DNA of 64,000 bases, from positions 18,129 through 82,128 of the forward strand of contig JASKLO010000005.1 in the NCBI GenBank assembly GCA_030153605.1, written 5' to 3'. Every line of letters starts with the position of its first letter. The first letter of the stretch is position 1. Both the position numbers and the translations under genes were made by a program. The stretch is from Thermosipho sp. (in: thermotogales). GTDB taxonomy: Bacteria; Thermotogota; Thermotogae; Thermotogales; Fervidobacteriaceae. Positions 42,179 through 52,718 of the stretch are shown in pieces. The notes beneath the pieces are model-generated. The model worked only from the letters and a program-made list of their open reading frames with translations, searched no databases and had not been told where the DNA came from.

Positions 42179-42850
42179 ATGACATATTTAATTACAGGCG
42201 CAAATAGAGGAATAGGTTTGGCACTTACAAAGGAGGCATTAAAAAGAGGGAATAAGGTTATCGCTGCTACGAGAAAACCAAAAGAAGAAAATTTGATAAA
42301 ATTAAAAAATAGTGGAGCTGATTTAGTTATAATGGAACTTGATGTTTCCGATTATGATTCTATAATAAGATTTTCTTCTGAACTAAAGTACGATGTAGAT
42401 ATACTCATAAATAACGCAGGGGTATTATATAGAGATAGGTTTCCTGAACTTGTATATGAAAATTTTATCAGCTCTTTTAAAGTAAATACTTTAGGAGCGT
42501 TATTTTTAACTCAGGAATTATATAAGAATAAGAAATTAAGACAAGGTGGAAAAATCATAAATATAGATTCTATTCTTGGATCAATTTCAAATGCTTCTGG
42601 TACAACAAGTTACAGCTATTCAGTTTCAAAAGCAGCATTAAACATGGTTACAAAGTTATTATCTAGCTTCTTTTTGAGAGAACAAATTATTGTTTTTTCA
42701 GTACATCCGGGTTGGGTAAAAACTGATATGGGAGGTAAAGAAGCCCCAATAGAACCAGAGGATTCAGCAAAAGGGATAATTGATTTGTCAGAAAAAGTTT
42801 CTGAAACAGGAAAGTTCTATGATTTTACAGGACGAGAACTTGAGTGGTGA
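42179..42850 (+). CDS. Short-chain dehydrogenase/reductase
   Basis: YLITGANRGIGLALTKEAL, ILINNAGVLY, SYSYSVSKAALNM. Confidence 0.92.
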   Translation: MTYLITGANRGIGLALTKEALKRGNKVIAATRKPKEENLIKLKNSGADLVIMELDVSDYDSIIRFSSELKYDVDILINNAGVLYRDRFPELVYENFISSFKVNTLGALFLTQELYKNKKLRQGGKIINIDSILGSISNASGTTSYSYSVSKAALNMVTKLLSSFFLREQIIVFSVHPGWVKTDMGGKEAPIEPEDSAKGIIDLSEKVSETGKFYDFTGRELEW

Positions 42851-42855
42851 GAAGA

Positions 42856-45024
42856 TCATTTGGTTTCTTTGCTTATTAATATAACTGAACTTCTTGGAGC
42901 GGCAGTATATGTAAAACCAATTTGCTCTGGTTCATCTAGGAAGTCAAATGGATATTCCTTTGAAGTATCTACGACTCTAAACCAAGTTTTTTTGTAGAGA
43001 ACAGGCAGGGTAAAATTTAGTGGTTCAGTCCATTGATTTAATATTACGAAAATGTCATTGTCAGGCTTCATATTTTCACACATAAAATCCGTTCCACTTA
43101 TCATAAAAGCAATCGAGTGAGAATGGTGTCCCCAATCTGGCTGAAAGGGTTTTACTCCATGCCAGCTTATATCTGCTATTCCATCTCCAGTTAAATCTTT
43201 TCCTGTGAAGAAATGTTTTCTTCTTAAAGCATGGTGTGATTTTCTGAATTCAATCATTTTTTTAAAGAATCTAAAAATATCATAATGTTTTTCCTTTAAG
43301 GTCCAATCTAACCAAGTTTTTTCATTATCTAGACAATATGCATTATTATTTCCATATTGAGTTCGGTACATTTCATCTCCCATTAGAATCATTGGTGTTC
43401 CATGGGAAACCATTAAAATTGTAATAAAGTTTTTAACTTGTTGTTTTCTGATTTTGTTTATTTCAGGATTATCAGTTTCGCCTTCGACACCGTAGTTAAA
43501 ACTGAAATTTTCATCTACACCATCTCTATTATTCTCGCCGTTTTCTTCATTGTGTTTGTGGTTATAACTCACTAAATCTCTAATTGTAAAACCATCGTGA
43601 CACGTTACAAAGTTAATACTTGCATGTGGAAGTTTTTTACCATACAAATCTGGACTTCCAGTTATTCTTTTTGCAAGATCTACAATTACTCCTTCATCGC
43701 CACGCACAAATTTTCTAACAGTATCTCTATATTGACCATTCCATTCCGCCCAACCTTCAGGGAATTGTCCAAGAAAATATCCACCTGCTGCGTCCCATCC
43801 TTCAGCGATCAATTTAAGATCGTGCAAAATAGGATCTTCTGAAATATCTTTTAATAAAGATAAATCTCCCAACCATTTTCCATCTGGTGTTCTTCCTAAA
43901 ACAGCAGCAAGATCAAATCTAAAGCCGTCAACATGCATTTCAGTTGCCCAATATCTTAAACTGTCAATTATCATTTCCTTAACAACTGGATGGTTGCAAT
44001 TTAAAGTATTTCCACAACCACTGTAATTTAGATAATATCTTTTATTATTTGGATCAAGCATGTAATATATTTCATTATCAATTCCTCTGAAAGAAACAGT
44101 TGGGCCAAGTTCATTTCCTTCTCCTGTATGGTTATACACGACATCTAATATTACCTCAAATCCATTTTTGTGCAAAACTTTTACAAAATCTTTGAAAAGG
44201 AAAACCTGTTCTCCAAGTTTAAGACCAACAGAGTAATTTCCAGTTACAGCAAAAAATCCAAGAGGGTTATAACCCCAAACATCTTTAAGTTTTTCGCCAG
44301 TTAGAGGATTTATCTTATCATTAGCGTTAAAGTTAAATTCAAAGATTGGCATTAATTCTATCGTTGTTACTCCTAATTCTTTTAAATGATCTAATTTTTC
44401 CAAAATTCCTAAAAAAGTGCCTGGGTACTTAACTTTGGATGTTGGACTCATTGTGAAGAGTCGTACGTGCATTTCGTAAATGATAGTATCTTCCCATGGA
44501 ATATGTAAATGTTTATCATCATCCCAATCATATTTTGAATCATCAATAACGATTGATTTTGCAGGATTTTTTGCAGAATCTTCTGAAGAAAATGATAAGT
44601 CTTTTAAAGGGGATTTTTTGTCATATCCATATACTGACTCAGTATCCCAATCAAAATAACTAGAAATTGCCTTAGCATATGGATCAAAAAGTAATTTGTT
44701 ATGATTAAATCTTTTTCCATTTTCAGGATCATAAAGCCCATATACTCTCCAACCATAATACTGACCATGACCAACGCCATAAACATATATATGCCAAATA
44801 TCGCCCGTTTTATTTCTTACTGGGTGAAGTTCAAATGTATGTGAAGGGGTTGAATCGGAATGTTTTTGGTATAATTCTAAAACAACTTTTTCAGCATGGC
44901 GAGAGAAAAGTGCAAAATTAACCCCGGTGTCATCCGGGGTCGCACCTAATCTTGGGTATCCATTTTTTGTTTTTAATTTAACTTCTGGTCCAGGATTGTT
45001 ATATTGAACAGGATAATCTGCCAT
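42856..45024 (-). CDS. glgX: Glycogen debranching enzyme GlgX-like
   Basis: RLGATPDDTGVNFALFSRHAEKVVLELY, DVVYNHTGEGNELGPTVSFRGIDN, VDGFRFDLAAVLGR, NFVTCHDGFTIRDLVSYNHKHNEENGE. Confidence 0.93.
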   Translation of the reverse strand: MADYPVQYNNPGPEVKLKTKNGYPRLGATPDDTGVNFALFSRHAEKVVLELYQKHSDSTPSHTFELHPVRNKTGDIWHIYVYGVGHGQYYGWRVYGLYDPENGKRFNHNKLLFDPYAKAISSYFDWDTESVYGYDKKSPLKDLSFSSEDSAKNPAKSIVIDDSKYDWDDDKHLHIPWEDTIIYEMHVRLFTMSPTSKVKYPGTFLGILEKLDHLKELGVTTIELMPIFEFNFNANDKINPLTGEKLKDVWGYNPLGFFAVTGNYSVGLKLGEQVFLFKDFVKVLHKNGFEVILDVVYNHTGEGNELGPTVSFRGIDNEIYYMLDPNNKRYYLNYSGCGNTLNCNHPVVKEMIIDSLRYWATEMHVDGFRFDLAAVLGRTPDGKWLGDLSLLKDISEDPILHDLKLIAEGWDAAGGYFLGQFPEGWAEWNGQYRDTVRKFVRGDEGVIVDLAKRITGSPDLYGKKLPHASINFVTCHDGFTIRDLVSYNHKHNEENGENNRDGVDENFSFNYGVEGETDNPEINKIRKQQVKNFITILMVSHGTPMILMGDEMYRTQYGNNNAYCLDNEKTWLDWTLKEKHYDIFRFFKKMIEFRKSHHALRRKHFFTGKDLTGDGIADISWHGVKPFQPDWGHHSHSIAFMISGTDFMCENMKPDNDIFVILNQWTEPLNFTLPVLYKKTWFRVVDTSKEYPFDFLDEPEQIGFTYTAAPRSSVILISKETK

Positions 45025-45025
45025 A

Positions 45026-45451
45026 TTATAGGTATACAATTTCATGTTTGAAATCAGGAACTACTTGTCTAAGCATAGCTGAAACTGCACAATATCTTTC
45101 TTGAGAAAGATTAACTGCCTTTTCGACCTTATCTTTTGGTGGTTCACCATTAAATTTGAATATATATTTTAAATGAATTTTAGTATATACTTTAGGATGT
45201 TCTTGAGCGTTCTCATATTCGATTTCCATTTTGAATGATTCCAAATTTTCTATCACTCTCATTTTTCTTAAAAGTGATACAACATCCATTCCTGTACAAC
45301 CCATTAATGAGTATAAAATAAGTTCTTTTGGTCTTGGACCAGCGTCTTTTCCACCAACAACTTCAGCAGCATCAATTACGAGATCGTGACCAGAAGTGGT
45401 TTTAGAGAAAAATAACATCCCACTGTACCAATTCATTTCTGCCTTTGCCAT
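45026..45451 (-). CDS. OsmC family protein
   Basis: [37 protein letters not shown]; start at MAKAEMNW. Confidence 0.88.
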   Translation of the reverse strand: MAKAEMNWYSGMLFFSKTTSGHDLVIDAAEVVGGKDAGPRPKELILYSLMGCTGMDVVSLLRKMRVIENLESFKMEIEYENAQEHPKVYTKIHLKYIFKFNGEPPKDKVEKAVNLSQERYCAVSAMLRQVVPDFKHEIVYL

Positions 45452-45482
45452 AATGTTCCTCCTCTCGGTAATATTTATTATA

Positions 45483-46127
45483 TCACGCAATCATTTTTCC
45501 GGTCATTATTAAAATTCCAAGAATAATTAAAAATGTTCCTCCTAGAATTCTAAGAAAGATTTCCCATTTTGGTTTTCCAAAACTATATGAAATTAGTTTA
45601 GAGACAGGAATACCGATTGTCAAAAATGGTATTGAAATTCCTAAGGAATAAACAAACAATAATATTCCGCCCTTTAAGGCGCTAGAGCCTGCAGCAATTG
45701 TTAAAATTGAACCTAAAATAGGACTACTACATGGGATCCAAACAAGACCAATAGCGCCACCAAAAAGAATACCAGTAAAAAATCCTCCACCTTTGAATTT
45801 CCAAACATTTATTTTACTTTCTTTAACAATTTGCTTTCCACTCAAATAGAAAATTGCCATTAGAATTATTAAAGTCCCTAAAATGTAATTAATTAATGTT
45901 CCATAGTTTGCAAAAAAACTCCCAACTTGGCCAGAAAATACACCAATTATGGAAAATAAAAATGAAAAGCCAATAAAAAATCCCAATATTTTATTAAATT
46001 TATTTTTTGCAGTAAAAAGTATCCCTAAAAACGCAGGAATTAAAGGTAAAACGCACGGGCTAAAAAATGCAAGTATTCCATGTCCAAGAGCAACCCAAAT
46101 GCTTATATCCTTATAAACTGATAACAT
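45483..46127 (-). CDS. ccdA: CcdA/DsbD-like transmembrane thiol-disulfide transporter
   Basis: [38 protein letters not shown]. Confidence 0.92.
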   Translation of the reverse strand: MLSVYKDISIWVALGHGILAFFSPCVLPLIPAFLGILFTAKNKFNKILGFFIGFSFLFSIIGVFSGQVGSFFANYGTLINYILGTLIILMAIFYLSGKQIVKESKINVWKFKGGGFFTGILFGGAIGLVWIPCSSPILGSILTIAAGSSALKGGILLFVYSLGISIPFLTIGIPVSKLISYSFGKPKWEIFLRILGGTFLIILGILIMTGKMIA

Positions 46128-46808
46128 TTATTTGTCCTCCAAGACAAGAATTTTTAAAACTCCTAAATTTTTCAATTTTTCAGCTGTTTCAGTTGAGTTT
46201 GTCAAGTAAGTTTTATAAATATCTAAATCATCTTCGTTTTCAATTTCTTCTATATATTCGATGTTTTTATCATTTTCAATAACAAAATTGAAATCTTCAT
46301 GAGAAACTTTTATAATTTCTGATGGACCAAGATAAAAGTCTTCTCTAGTTAAATATATTTCAAAACTTTCTTGGTAATTTTCATATAAATACCTCAAAAT
46401 ATACATAAGAGCCTTTTTAAAATCGTTTAAAGGCATATAACCCGGGATTGAAGTTATAGCTTTATCTTTATACCAAAAAACAAAAGTAGGAGTTCCGCGA
46501 ACGCCAAAGGCACCAAATAATTCATTGTTGGTAAACTTTTCGCCCATAAAAGTTGTGCTTTGTGTATTTGGATTGATTTTAACAAATATATAAGAAGCTC
46601 TTAAAATGTTTTGGAAACTTTCGTTAGATAAGACCTCATCTTCAAATTTTTTACAATAAATGCATGTAGGCGAAGAAAAATAAATAATTAAGGGTTTGTT
46701 TTCTATCAAAGAAAGTTTATGTCCTGTTCCTAAATCGTAAATTGTATATTGATATGAAAAAGAAAAAACAGAAATAATAAGTAATAAAGATAATAATACT
46801 TTTTTCAT
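46128..46808 (-). CDS. Secreted thioredoxin-fold protein
   Basis: Signal peptide; FSSPTCIYCKKFEDEVL, FGVRGTPTFVFW. Confidence 0.88.
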   Translation of the reverse strand: MKKVLLSLLLIISVFSFSYQYTIYDLGTGHKLSLIENKPLIIYFSSPTCIYCKKFEDEVLSNESFQNILRASYIFVKINPNTQSTTFMGEKFTNNELFGAFGVRGTPTFVFWYKDKAITSIPGYMPLNDFKKALMYILRYLYENYQESFEIYLTREDFYLGPSEIIKVSHEDFNFVIENDKNIEYIEEIENEDDLDIYKTYLTNSTETAEKLKNLGVLKILVLEDK

Positions 46809-46906
46809 AATTTTACCTTCTTTCCTACTTTAAATTTTTTTATCATTAACTTACTAAAAAATCTAAAAATTGGACATCTTAATTTCCAATTTGAAAAAAA
46901 GCTCAT
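46805..46906 (-). CDS. Unlisted small ORF, 33 aa (MSFFSNWKLRCPIFRFFSKLMIKKFKVGKKVKL)
   Basis: Strong SD GGAGGT 8 nt before ATG; stop overlaps the next start as ATGA. Confidence 0.6.
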   Translation of the reverse strand: MSFFSNWKLRCPIFRFFSKLMIKKFKVGKKVKL

Positions 46907-46926
46907 AGTTAATACCTCCTTAAAGA

Positions 46927-46953
46927 CTAAAGGCAGGAACCTCCTGCCTTTAG
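46927..46953 (-). terminator. Strong hairpin overlapping the glutaredoxin stop codon (terminator or processing element)
   Basis: CTAAAGGCAGG-AACCT-CCTGCCTTTAG; weak T-run on minus strand. Confidence 0.5.
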
Positions 46954-47192
46954 TTAATACCTAATATTCTATCAATTTTAGCTTTATCGAAACCTACAAT
47001 TACTTGATTTCCTATTTCAATTACAGGAACACCTAATTGACCGGATTTTTTATACATCTTTTCAGCAGCTCTTTGATCTTTTGATACATCATACTCTTTA
47101 AATTTTAGTCCTAATTGTTTAAAATAACTTTTTGCCTTTTTACAAAATGGACATGTTGGAGTTGTATAGATAGTAATTTTTAAGTGTTGCAC
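46950..47192 (-). CDS. Glutaredoxin-like protein (NrdH/YruB type)
   Basis: ITIYTTPTCPFCKKAKSYF, GVPVIEIGNQVIVGFDKAKI. Confidence 0.93.
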   Translation of the reverse strand: MQHLKITIYTTPTCPFCKKAKSYFKQLGLKFKEYDVSKDQRAAEKMYKKSGQLGVPVIEIGNQVIVGFDKAKIDRILGIN

Positions 47193-47204
47193 ATTGCCAC
47201 CTCC

Positions 47205-48155
47205 TTAGAAATATTTTTTTGCAGCATGTTCAACAGCAATTGCGCCATCTGCGGCAGCAGTAACAATTTGCCTTAAATTCTTAACTCTCACATCTCCAAT
47301 GGCATAAATACCAGGAACATTTGTTTCCATATTTTCGTCAGTCTTTATATATCCAAATTTGTCAACTTCAACAATATCTTTTAAAAGATCGCTTTTTGGA
47401 ACAAGGCCTATGTAGATAAATACTCCTTCAGCTTTAATTACTTTTTCTTCACCGGTTTCATTGTTAACTATTACAACTTCTTCTACTTTATCTTTTCCTC
47501 TAATTTCCTTTACAACAGAATTATAAATAACTTTCACATTGTCGTTTGAGAAAAGTCTGTCTTGTAAAACTTTTGCAGCTGTTAAATATGGTAAATTTTG
47601 TACCATTGTAATACTTTTTACCATCTTTGCTAAGAAATGAGCTTCGTCACAAGCACTATCTCCTCCACCAACAACCACAACATCTTTACCAGAGAAAAGA
47701 TAACCATCACAAGCTGCACAATATGTAACGCCTTTACCTCTGAATTCTTTTTCTCCTGGAACGTTGAGTTGTCTGGGAACTGCACCGGTTGCATAAACAA
47801 GTACTTTTCCTTTAACAACTTTTCCATTATCTAAGTGAACATATTTATATTCATCATCATAAGTTATTTTTATAACCTCTGCGTTAACTAATTCAGCTCC
47901 AAAATTTCTTGCATGTTCAGCAAATTTTTCACCAAGTTCACTACCTTCAATTTGAATAAATCCCGGCCAATTTTCTACAATATGTGTTTGTGTAACAGCT
48001 CCACCTTCTATTGCTTTTTCAAAAACTGCAGCGGTTAACCCTGCACGACCTGCATATATAGCAGCAGTGAGACCAGCTGGTCCTCCACCAACTATTAAAA
48101 TGTCGTAGTAATCTTTTGGACCAGATGATATGTTTCCTAGATCAAAGTGAACCAT
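47205..48155 (-). CDS. trxB: Thioredoxin reductase
   Basis: ILIVGGGPAGLTAAIYAGRAGL, TYCAACDGYLF (CxxC), VVVGGGDSACDEA, YAIGDVR. Confidence 0.96.
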   Translation of the reverse strand: MVHFDLGNISSGPKDYYDILIVGGGPAGLTAAIYAGRAGLTAAVFEKAIEGGAVTQTHIVENWPGFIQIEGSELGEKFAEHARNFGAELVNAEVIKITYDDEYKYVHLDNGKVVKGKVLVYATGAVPRQLNVPGEKEFRGKGVTYCAACDGYLFSGKDVVVVGGGDSACDEAHFLAKMVKSITMVQNLPYLTAAKVLQDRLFSNDNVKVIYNSVVKEIRGKDKVEEVVIVNNETGEEKVIKAEGVFIYIGLVPKSDLLKDIVEVDKFGYIKTDENMETNVPGIYAIGDVRVKNLRQIVTAAADGAIAVEHAAKKYF

Positions 48156-48169
48156 ATAAGTTCACCTCC

Positions 48170-48832
48170 TTATTTTATTGCTTTCAAGACTTCTTCAAGA
48201 TATTGTGCCTCAGGATATGCTCCAATAAAGAAAGTATTTGGATTTCTGTTAATTACAATATGTGGAACAGAAGAAACTCCAAATTCATTACTTAATTCAA
48301 AGAATTCATTAGCTTCAATCATTTCTGCCTTTATAAGTGGATTAACAAGAGCAAAATTATGTGCTGTTAAAACCGCTCTTGGGCAGTAAGGACAAGTTGG
48401 TGTAACAAAGACACTGATTCTTACTGGCTTATCAATTGCTTTAAGTTTTTCAATAGTATTTGCTGAAAGCTCTGGTTTTGCACCTTTTCCAAAAGTCAAA
48501 ATATCTTGCACTAAGGTTCCAAACTCGTGTCCTGAGGGTAAACCATAAAATCTTACTCCTCTATCTTCTCCATCTTCTAGTGTAAGAATAAGAGCAGGAG
48601 TCATTTCGACTTCATATTTTTCTGCTAGATCCTTGTGTTCGTTTACGTTATATCTTTCAACAATAATCTTGTCGGAGAGTTCTTGAAGTTCATCGAGAAT
48701 TTGTTCCTCTAAGTCACAATACTCGCAGTTTTCTTTTGAATCTCCAAAATAAATAAGTTTTACTTTGTTTTCCAATTCCTTAGAGAATAAGTCTACTAAA
48801 TATTCCCTGTCTTTTGCTGATAAAAGTGCCAT
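48170..48832 (-). CDS. Protein disulfide oxidoreductase (PDO), two thioredoxin folds
   Basis: CEYC and CPYC active sites, SVPHIVINRN; start at MALLSAKDREYL. Confidence 0.92.
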   Translation of the reverse strand: MALLSAKDREYLVDLFSKELENKVKLIYFGDSKENCEYCDLEEQILDELQELSDKIIVERYNVNEHKDLAEKYEVEMTPALILTLEDGEDRGVRFYGLPSGHEFGTLVQDILTFGKGAKPELSANTIEKLKAIDKPVRISVFVTPTCPYCPRAVLTAHNFALVNPLIKAEMIEANEFFELSNEFGVSSVPHIVINRNPNTFFIGAYPEAQYLEEVLKAIK

Positions 48833-49191
48833 AATAAACACCTCCATAAAAAAATTTTTATTATTGTCTTTAATTTCAGGCACAACTCAATTATACACTA
48901 TGATGTATTAATTAGTCTAAACTTAATGTTACAATTCGGACAAAATTGGTAGAAATTAAATTCTTCGTATATATAGACAGGTTTCTTTGAATAAAGTTCT
49001 AAATTATACAAAAGGTAGAGTTAGAATTAGCTTTTTTTGATTATTTATTATTATTCAAAGTTAACGTAAATCTTTTTGTGTTGGAACTTTTGGTTTTTTG
49101 TATAATAATAATATTGATGGAAATATTTTTCTTCTCGATGAATTGTGTGAAAAAAGTTTTTATATATAGAATTTAATGGAGGTGGTTGAAA

Positions 49192-50421
49192 ATGATAAAA
49201 GAAGGGTTAAAAGTATATACTGTACCTGAAGAAGTTTTAGAAAAAATTTCAAATAATGGTCCTTATGACCTTATTGTGGGTATACCAAGTTTTAATAATG
49301 AAGATACCATTCGATATGTAACAGAAATTGCTGATAAAGGTTTGCAAAAATATTTTCCTGAAATGAAATCTTGTATTATTAATTCAGATGGAGGCTCAAA
49401 TGACAAAACACGTGAGAATTTTATGAGTAGTAATACATTATCGGATCTTTATACTTTTGTATATAAAGGTATTTCTGGTAAAGGAACAGCTATGAGAAGT
49501 ATTTTTGAAATTGCCCATGTAGTTGGAGCTAAAGCTGTAGTTTTTTTAGACTCTGATTTAAGAAGTGTTGAACCATTTTGGATTGAAAGATTGCTGAAGC
49601 CTATTTTAGAAGGTAAAACATCTTACGTGACTCCTTATTATATACGTCATAAGTATGATGGTACTATTACAAACTCTATTTGTTATCCACTTACTACTGT
49701 CTTATATGGCCAAAAGATTAGACAACCAATTGGAGGAGATTTTGGTGTTGGCAAAGAAATGATAGATATCTATGTAAAAAAACCTATAGAAATATGGGAT
49801 TCTGATATTTCGAAATTTGGAATAGATATTTGGATGACAACTACAGCAATTAATGAATCTTTACTTCCTGTGTATCAAGCATCTCTTGGAGCCAAAATAC
49901 ATGATGTTAAAGATCCGGGAAAACATCTAGGTAATATGTTCCGAGAAGTTGTTGGAACGCTTTTTAATTTGATGGATGTTTATAAAGAGAATTGGATGAA
50001 TATTAATGAAATTAATGATGCTCCTATCTACGGTGAAATTCTTAAAATTACTCCAGAACCAATAAATGTTGATGTAGAAAATCTTTTAAACAAATGCAAA
50101 AATGGTATAATAGAAAAGCAAGAAAGTATATTGAAAATTTTTTCTAAAGATTTAGCAGAAAGGCTTTTAGAGGTTGCAAATAATAGCGGTAGGATAAATG
50201 AAGATTTATGGATTTCTGTAATTTTTGAACTTTCAAGAAAATATAAAGAATACAAATATGAATTAATTGAGGTTTTGGTACCGATATATTTTGGAAAAAC
50301 AGCTGATTTTGTAATAAAAACTGAAAATATGGATATGGAGGAAGCAGAAAAAGAAATCGAAAAATTACTTGAGAGATTCTTTGAAAGGAAAGGTGAATTA
50401 ATAGAAATATGGAAGAAGTAA
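49192..50421 (+). CDS. Glycosyltransferase, probable glucosylglycerate/mannosylglycerate synthase-like
   Basis: DLIVGIPSFNNEDTIRYV, IINSDGGSNDKTRE, GKGTAMRSIFEIA, VVFLDSDLRSVEP, PIGGDFGVG. Confidence 0.75.
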   Translation: MIKEGLKVYTVPEEVLEKISNNGPYDLIVGIPSFNNEDTIRYVTEIADKGLQKYFPEMKSCIINSDGGSNDKTRENFMSSNTLSDLYTFVYKGISGKGTAMRSIFEIAHVVGAKAVVFLDSDLRSVEPFWIERLLKPILEGKTSYVTPYYIRHKYDGTITNSICYPLTTVLYGQKIRQPIGGDFGVGKEMIDIYVKKPIEIWDSDISKFGIDIWMTTTAINESLLPVYQASLGAKIHDVKDPGKHLGNMFREVVGTLFNLMDVYKENWMNINEINDAPIYGEILKITPEPINVDVENLLNKCKNGIIEKQESILKIFSKDLAERLLEVANNSGRINEDLWISVIFELSRKYKEYKYELIEVLVPIYFGKTADFVIKTENMDMEEAEKEIEKLLERFFERKGELIEIWKK

Positions 50422-51248
50422 AATTAGGTATTATTGAAAAATTGAAAGCTATATATGATCAATTAAAACCAGCTGAAAAAAATATAGCCAGATATATTAT
50501 AAAATACCCTGATGATGTAATACATCACTCAATAAGTGAGCTTTCAGAGCTTGCAAAAGTTGGTGAAGCAACTATTTCAAGGCTTAGTAGAAAACTTGGA
50601 TATAAAGGATTTCAAGCCTTAAAAATAGAACTTGCTAAAGAACTTTCTTCAATGCCTGATACTGCGATTGAAACTAATGCAATAATTTCAGAAGTTATTG
50701 AATCTTTGAGTAATCTATCTAAACTTGTTGATGATGAAGAAATTAAGAAAATTGCCAAAAAAATTATCAATTCAAATAAAATCTTCTTTTTCGGAGTAGG
50801 TTCTAGTGGGGTAGTAGCTGAATATGGTTCTTTACTTTTTACTAGAGCAGGATTTTTTGCAAACTATTATAACGACCCCCATATGCAAGTTATTAGTGCT
50901 GTTGGTATGGATGATAAAACAGTTGTTTTTGGAATTTCCTCAAGTGGAAACATTAGAGATACCGTTAAATCAATGAAAGTTGCCAGAGATTCTAATGCGT
51001 TTACAATCGCAATAACTGGTGGTTATAATTCAAGAATAACTGAAGTGGTAGATACCACATTATATATTCCACCCGCAGGACTTGAAAGTGGAATTCCTAA
51101 AATATCTCCAGTAGTTTCTCAAATGGTTCTCCTTCACATGATTTTTGAAGAAACATTAGCGTTAAAAAAAGAAGCAATTGAAATTATAAAAAAGGGAACT
51201 ACAACTTTAGAAGCAAAAAAATATTCAAGTAAAAATGAAAAAATTTAG
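50409..51248 (+). CDS. MurR/RpiR family transcriptional regulator
   Basis: N-terminal HTH ISELSELAKVGEATISRLSRKLGYKGFQALKIELAKE; SIS domain FFFGVGSSGVVAE. Confidence 0.93.
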   Translation: MEEVKLGIIEKLKAIYDQLKPAEKNIARYIIKYPDDVIHHSISELSELAKVGEATISRLSRKLGYKGFQALKIELAKELSSMPDTAIETNAIISEVIESLSNLSKLVDDEEIKKIAKKIINSNKIFFFGVGSSGVVAEYGSLLFTRAGFFANYYNDPHMQVISAVGMDDKTVVFGISSSGNIRDTVKSMKVARDSNAFTIAITGGYNSRITEVVDTTLYIPPAGLESGIPKISPVVSQMVLLHMIFEETLALKKEAIEIIKKGTTTLEAKKYSSKNEKI

Positions 51249-51307
51249 AAAAGACTACAATTTCACATAATTTTGAAAATTACAAATAATTTCCTAATAA
51301 ACATTAA

Positions 51308-51356
51308 AAAAACACCCCCTCAATTAATTATTTTTTCATTTCATGGGGGTGTTTTT
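51308..51356. terminator. Bidirectional terminator
   Basis: AAAAACACCCCC ... GGGGGTGTTTTT. Confidence 0.85.
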
Positions 51357-51400
51357 AATTTAATTTTTTTTAATTTTGAAAAAGTTTAGAATTCCAATCA

Positions 51401-52657
51401 TTATTGATCGTCATATATTCTTTTTTCTCCAGATATTTTTTGAATTGGTGCAATATCTTGTGTTACTTCAAGAGTTCCAAGGTATTTTCCTTTTTCATCT
51501 CTTACTGCAAAATATTGAATCAAAACAAATTTTTCTCCTAGTTTTAGCCAAAAATCAGCTTTATTTCTTTTTCCTGATTTAAAATCTCTAAGAATTTTGT
51601 TAACTATTTCTATACTTTTTTCTGGATGGCAGTTTTGAACTTTTCTTCCAATGATTGTTCTACTTCTAACAAAAATTCTGTCTTTTGTTTCATTGAAATA
51701 TTTTACTTCATCGTTTTCATCAACAAATGTTATATCAATGGGAAGAGTATTTAGAATTGCTAGAATTTGTTCTTTTGTAAGTATACCACTTGGGAATTTA
51801 ACCTCATTGGATTTGGATTTTTCTATGTATTTTCTAATTAAATTGTTAATTTTTTCTATATCAACATCTTCTTCCTCTTCGTTTGGTAATGATTTATTAG
51901 GAAATGGGATAGGATTAAAGCAACAATATCCTATTTTGTCAAATTCATCTCTGATTAATTTCCATTCATTCTCATCTATAGTTTGAAGAGCAGAAGGAAA
52001 TAAAACAAAATGTTCTTTATGAATATGGTTTAGAATTAGATCAACCATTCCGGTTCCAATTTTCCAAAGTTTTTCTTTGAAAGATTCAAAATTAGGATCT
52101 TTATTTTCTTTGAGTTGTTTTAAGCTTTTCCTAAGTTCTCTAAAAATGTCGTGTTCTTTCCACATTACCATTGGTGGTTTTTCAATTCCGTGTTTTTCTA
52201 AAGCTGCAAATAAAACATTTTCTTCTTTAAGAAAATAAAGCTCTATTTTGTCGAATTTATCTATATATTCTTGAATTTTAATTATTAAGGGTAAAGCATC
52301 TGAAAAATTGTTTTTTTCCATAATTTTGTCTATTAACATTTTAAAGTTTACAACGGAATTTTGAAAAAATTCGTGTTCTTTAACAAGAATATGAATAGGG
52401 TGCCATTCTGGAACATTAAGATCTGGACCTTTTGTTTTATCTTTTAATACATCTATGTGGATATTACAAACTTTTCTAACTTCATCTACTGTAATTCCTT
52501 CTTCTTTCATTAATTCCTGTTCAACAATTGCAATTTCTAAAGGAGAAATTTCAGAAATAATTTTTTGAATTTCTTTTTTCAATTCTTCATTATCTTCACT
52601 TTTGGTCCTTTTAATTAAATTTTTTAAGTACTCTCTTTTATTAAATATTTCACTCAT
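51401..52657 (-). CDS. DUF438 / hemerythrin-like / PAS domain protein
   Basis: N-terminal DUF438-like helix region, HPIHILVKEHEFF...HNHIHKEHFVLFP-type His/Glu pattern, C-terminal PAS (ITFVDENDEVKYFNETKDRIFVRSRTIIGRKVQNCHPEKS). Confidence 0.85.
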   Translation of the reverse strand: MSEIFNKREYLKNLIKRTKSEDNEELKKEIQKIISEISPLEIAIVEQELMKEEGITVDEVRKVCNIHIDVLKDKTKGPDLNVPEWHPIHILVKEHEFFQNSVVNFKMLIDKIMEKNNFSDALPLIIKIQEYIDKFDKIELYFLKEENVLFAALEKHGIEKPPMVMWKEHDIFRELRKSLKQLKENKDPNFESFKEKLWKIGTGMVDLILNHIHKEHFVLFPSALQTIDENEWKLIRDEFDKIGYCCFNPIPFPNKSLPNEEEEDVDIEKINNLIRKYIEKSKSNEVKFPSGILTKEQILAILNTLPIDITFVDENDEVKYFNETKDRIFVRSRTIIGRKVQNCHPEKSIEIVNKILRDFKSGKRNKADFWLKLGEKFVLIQYFAVRDEKGKYLGTLEVTQDIAPIQKISGEKRIYDDQ

Positions 52658-52718
52658 TATTCCACCTCCTAATTAGTTTATCCTAATTAAATTTTAATTT
52701 TATTTCAATTGAAATTCA

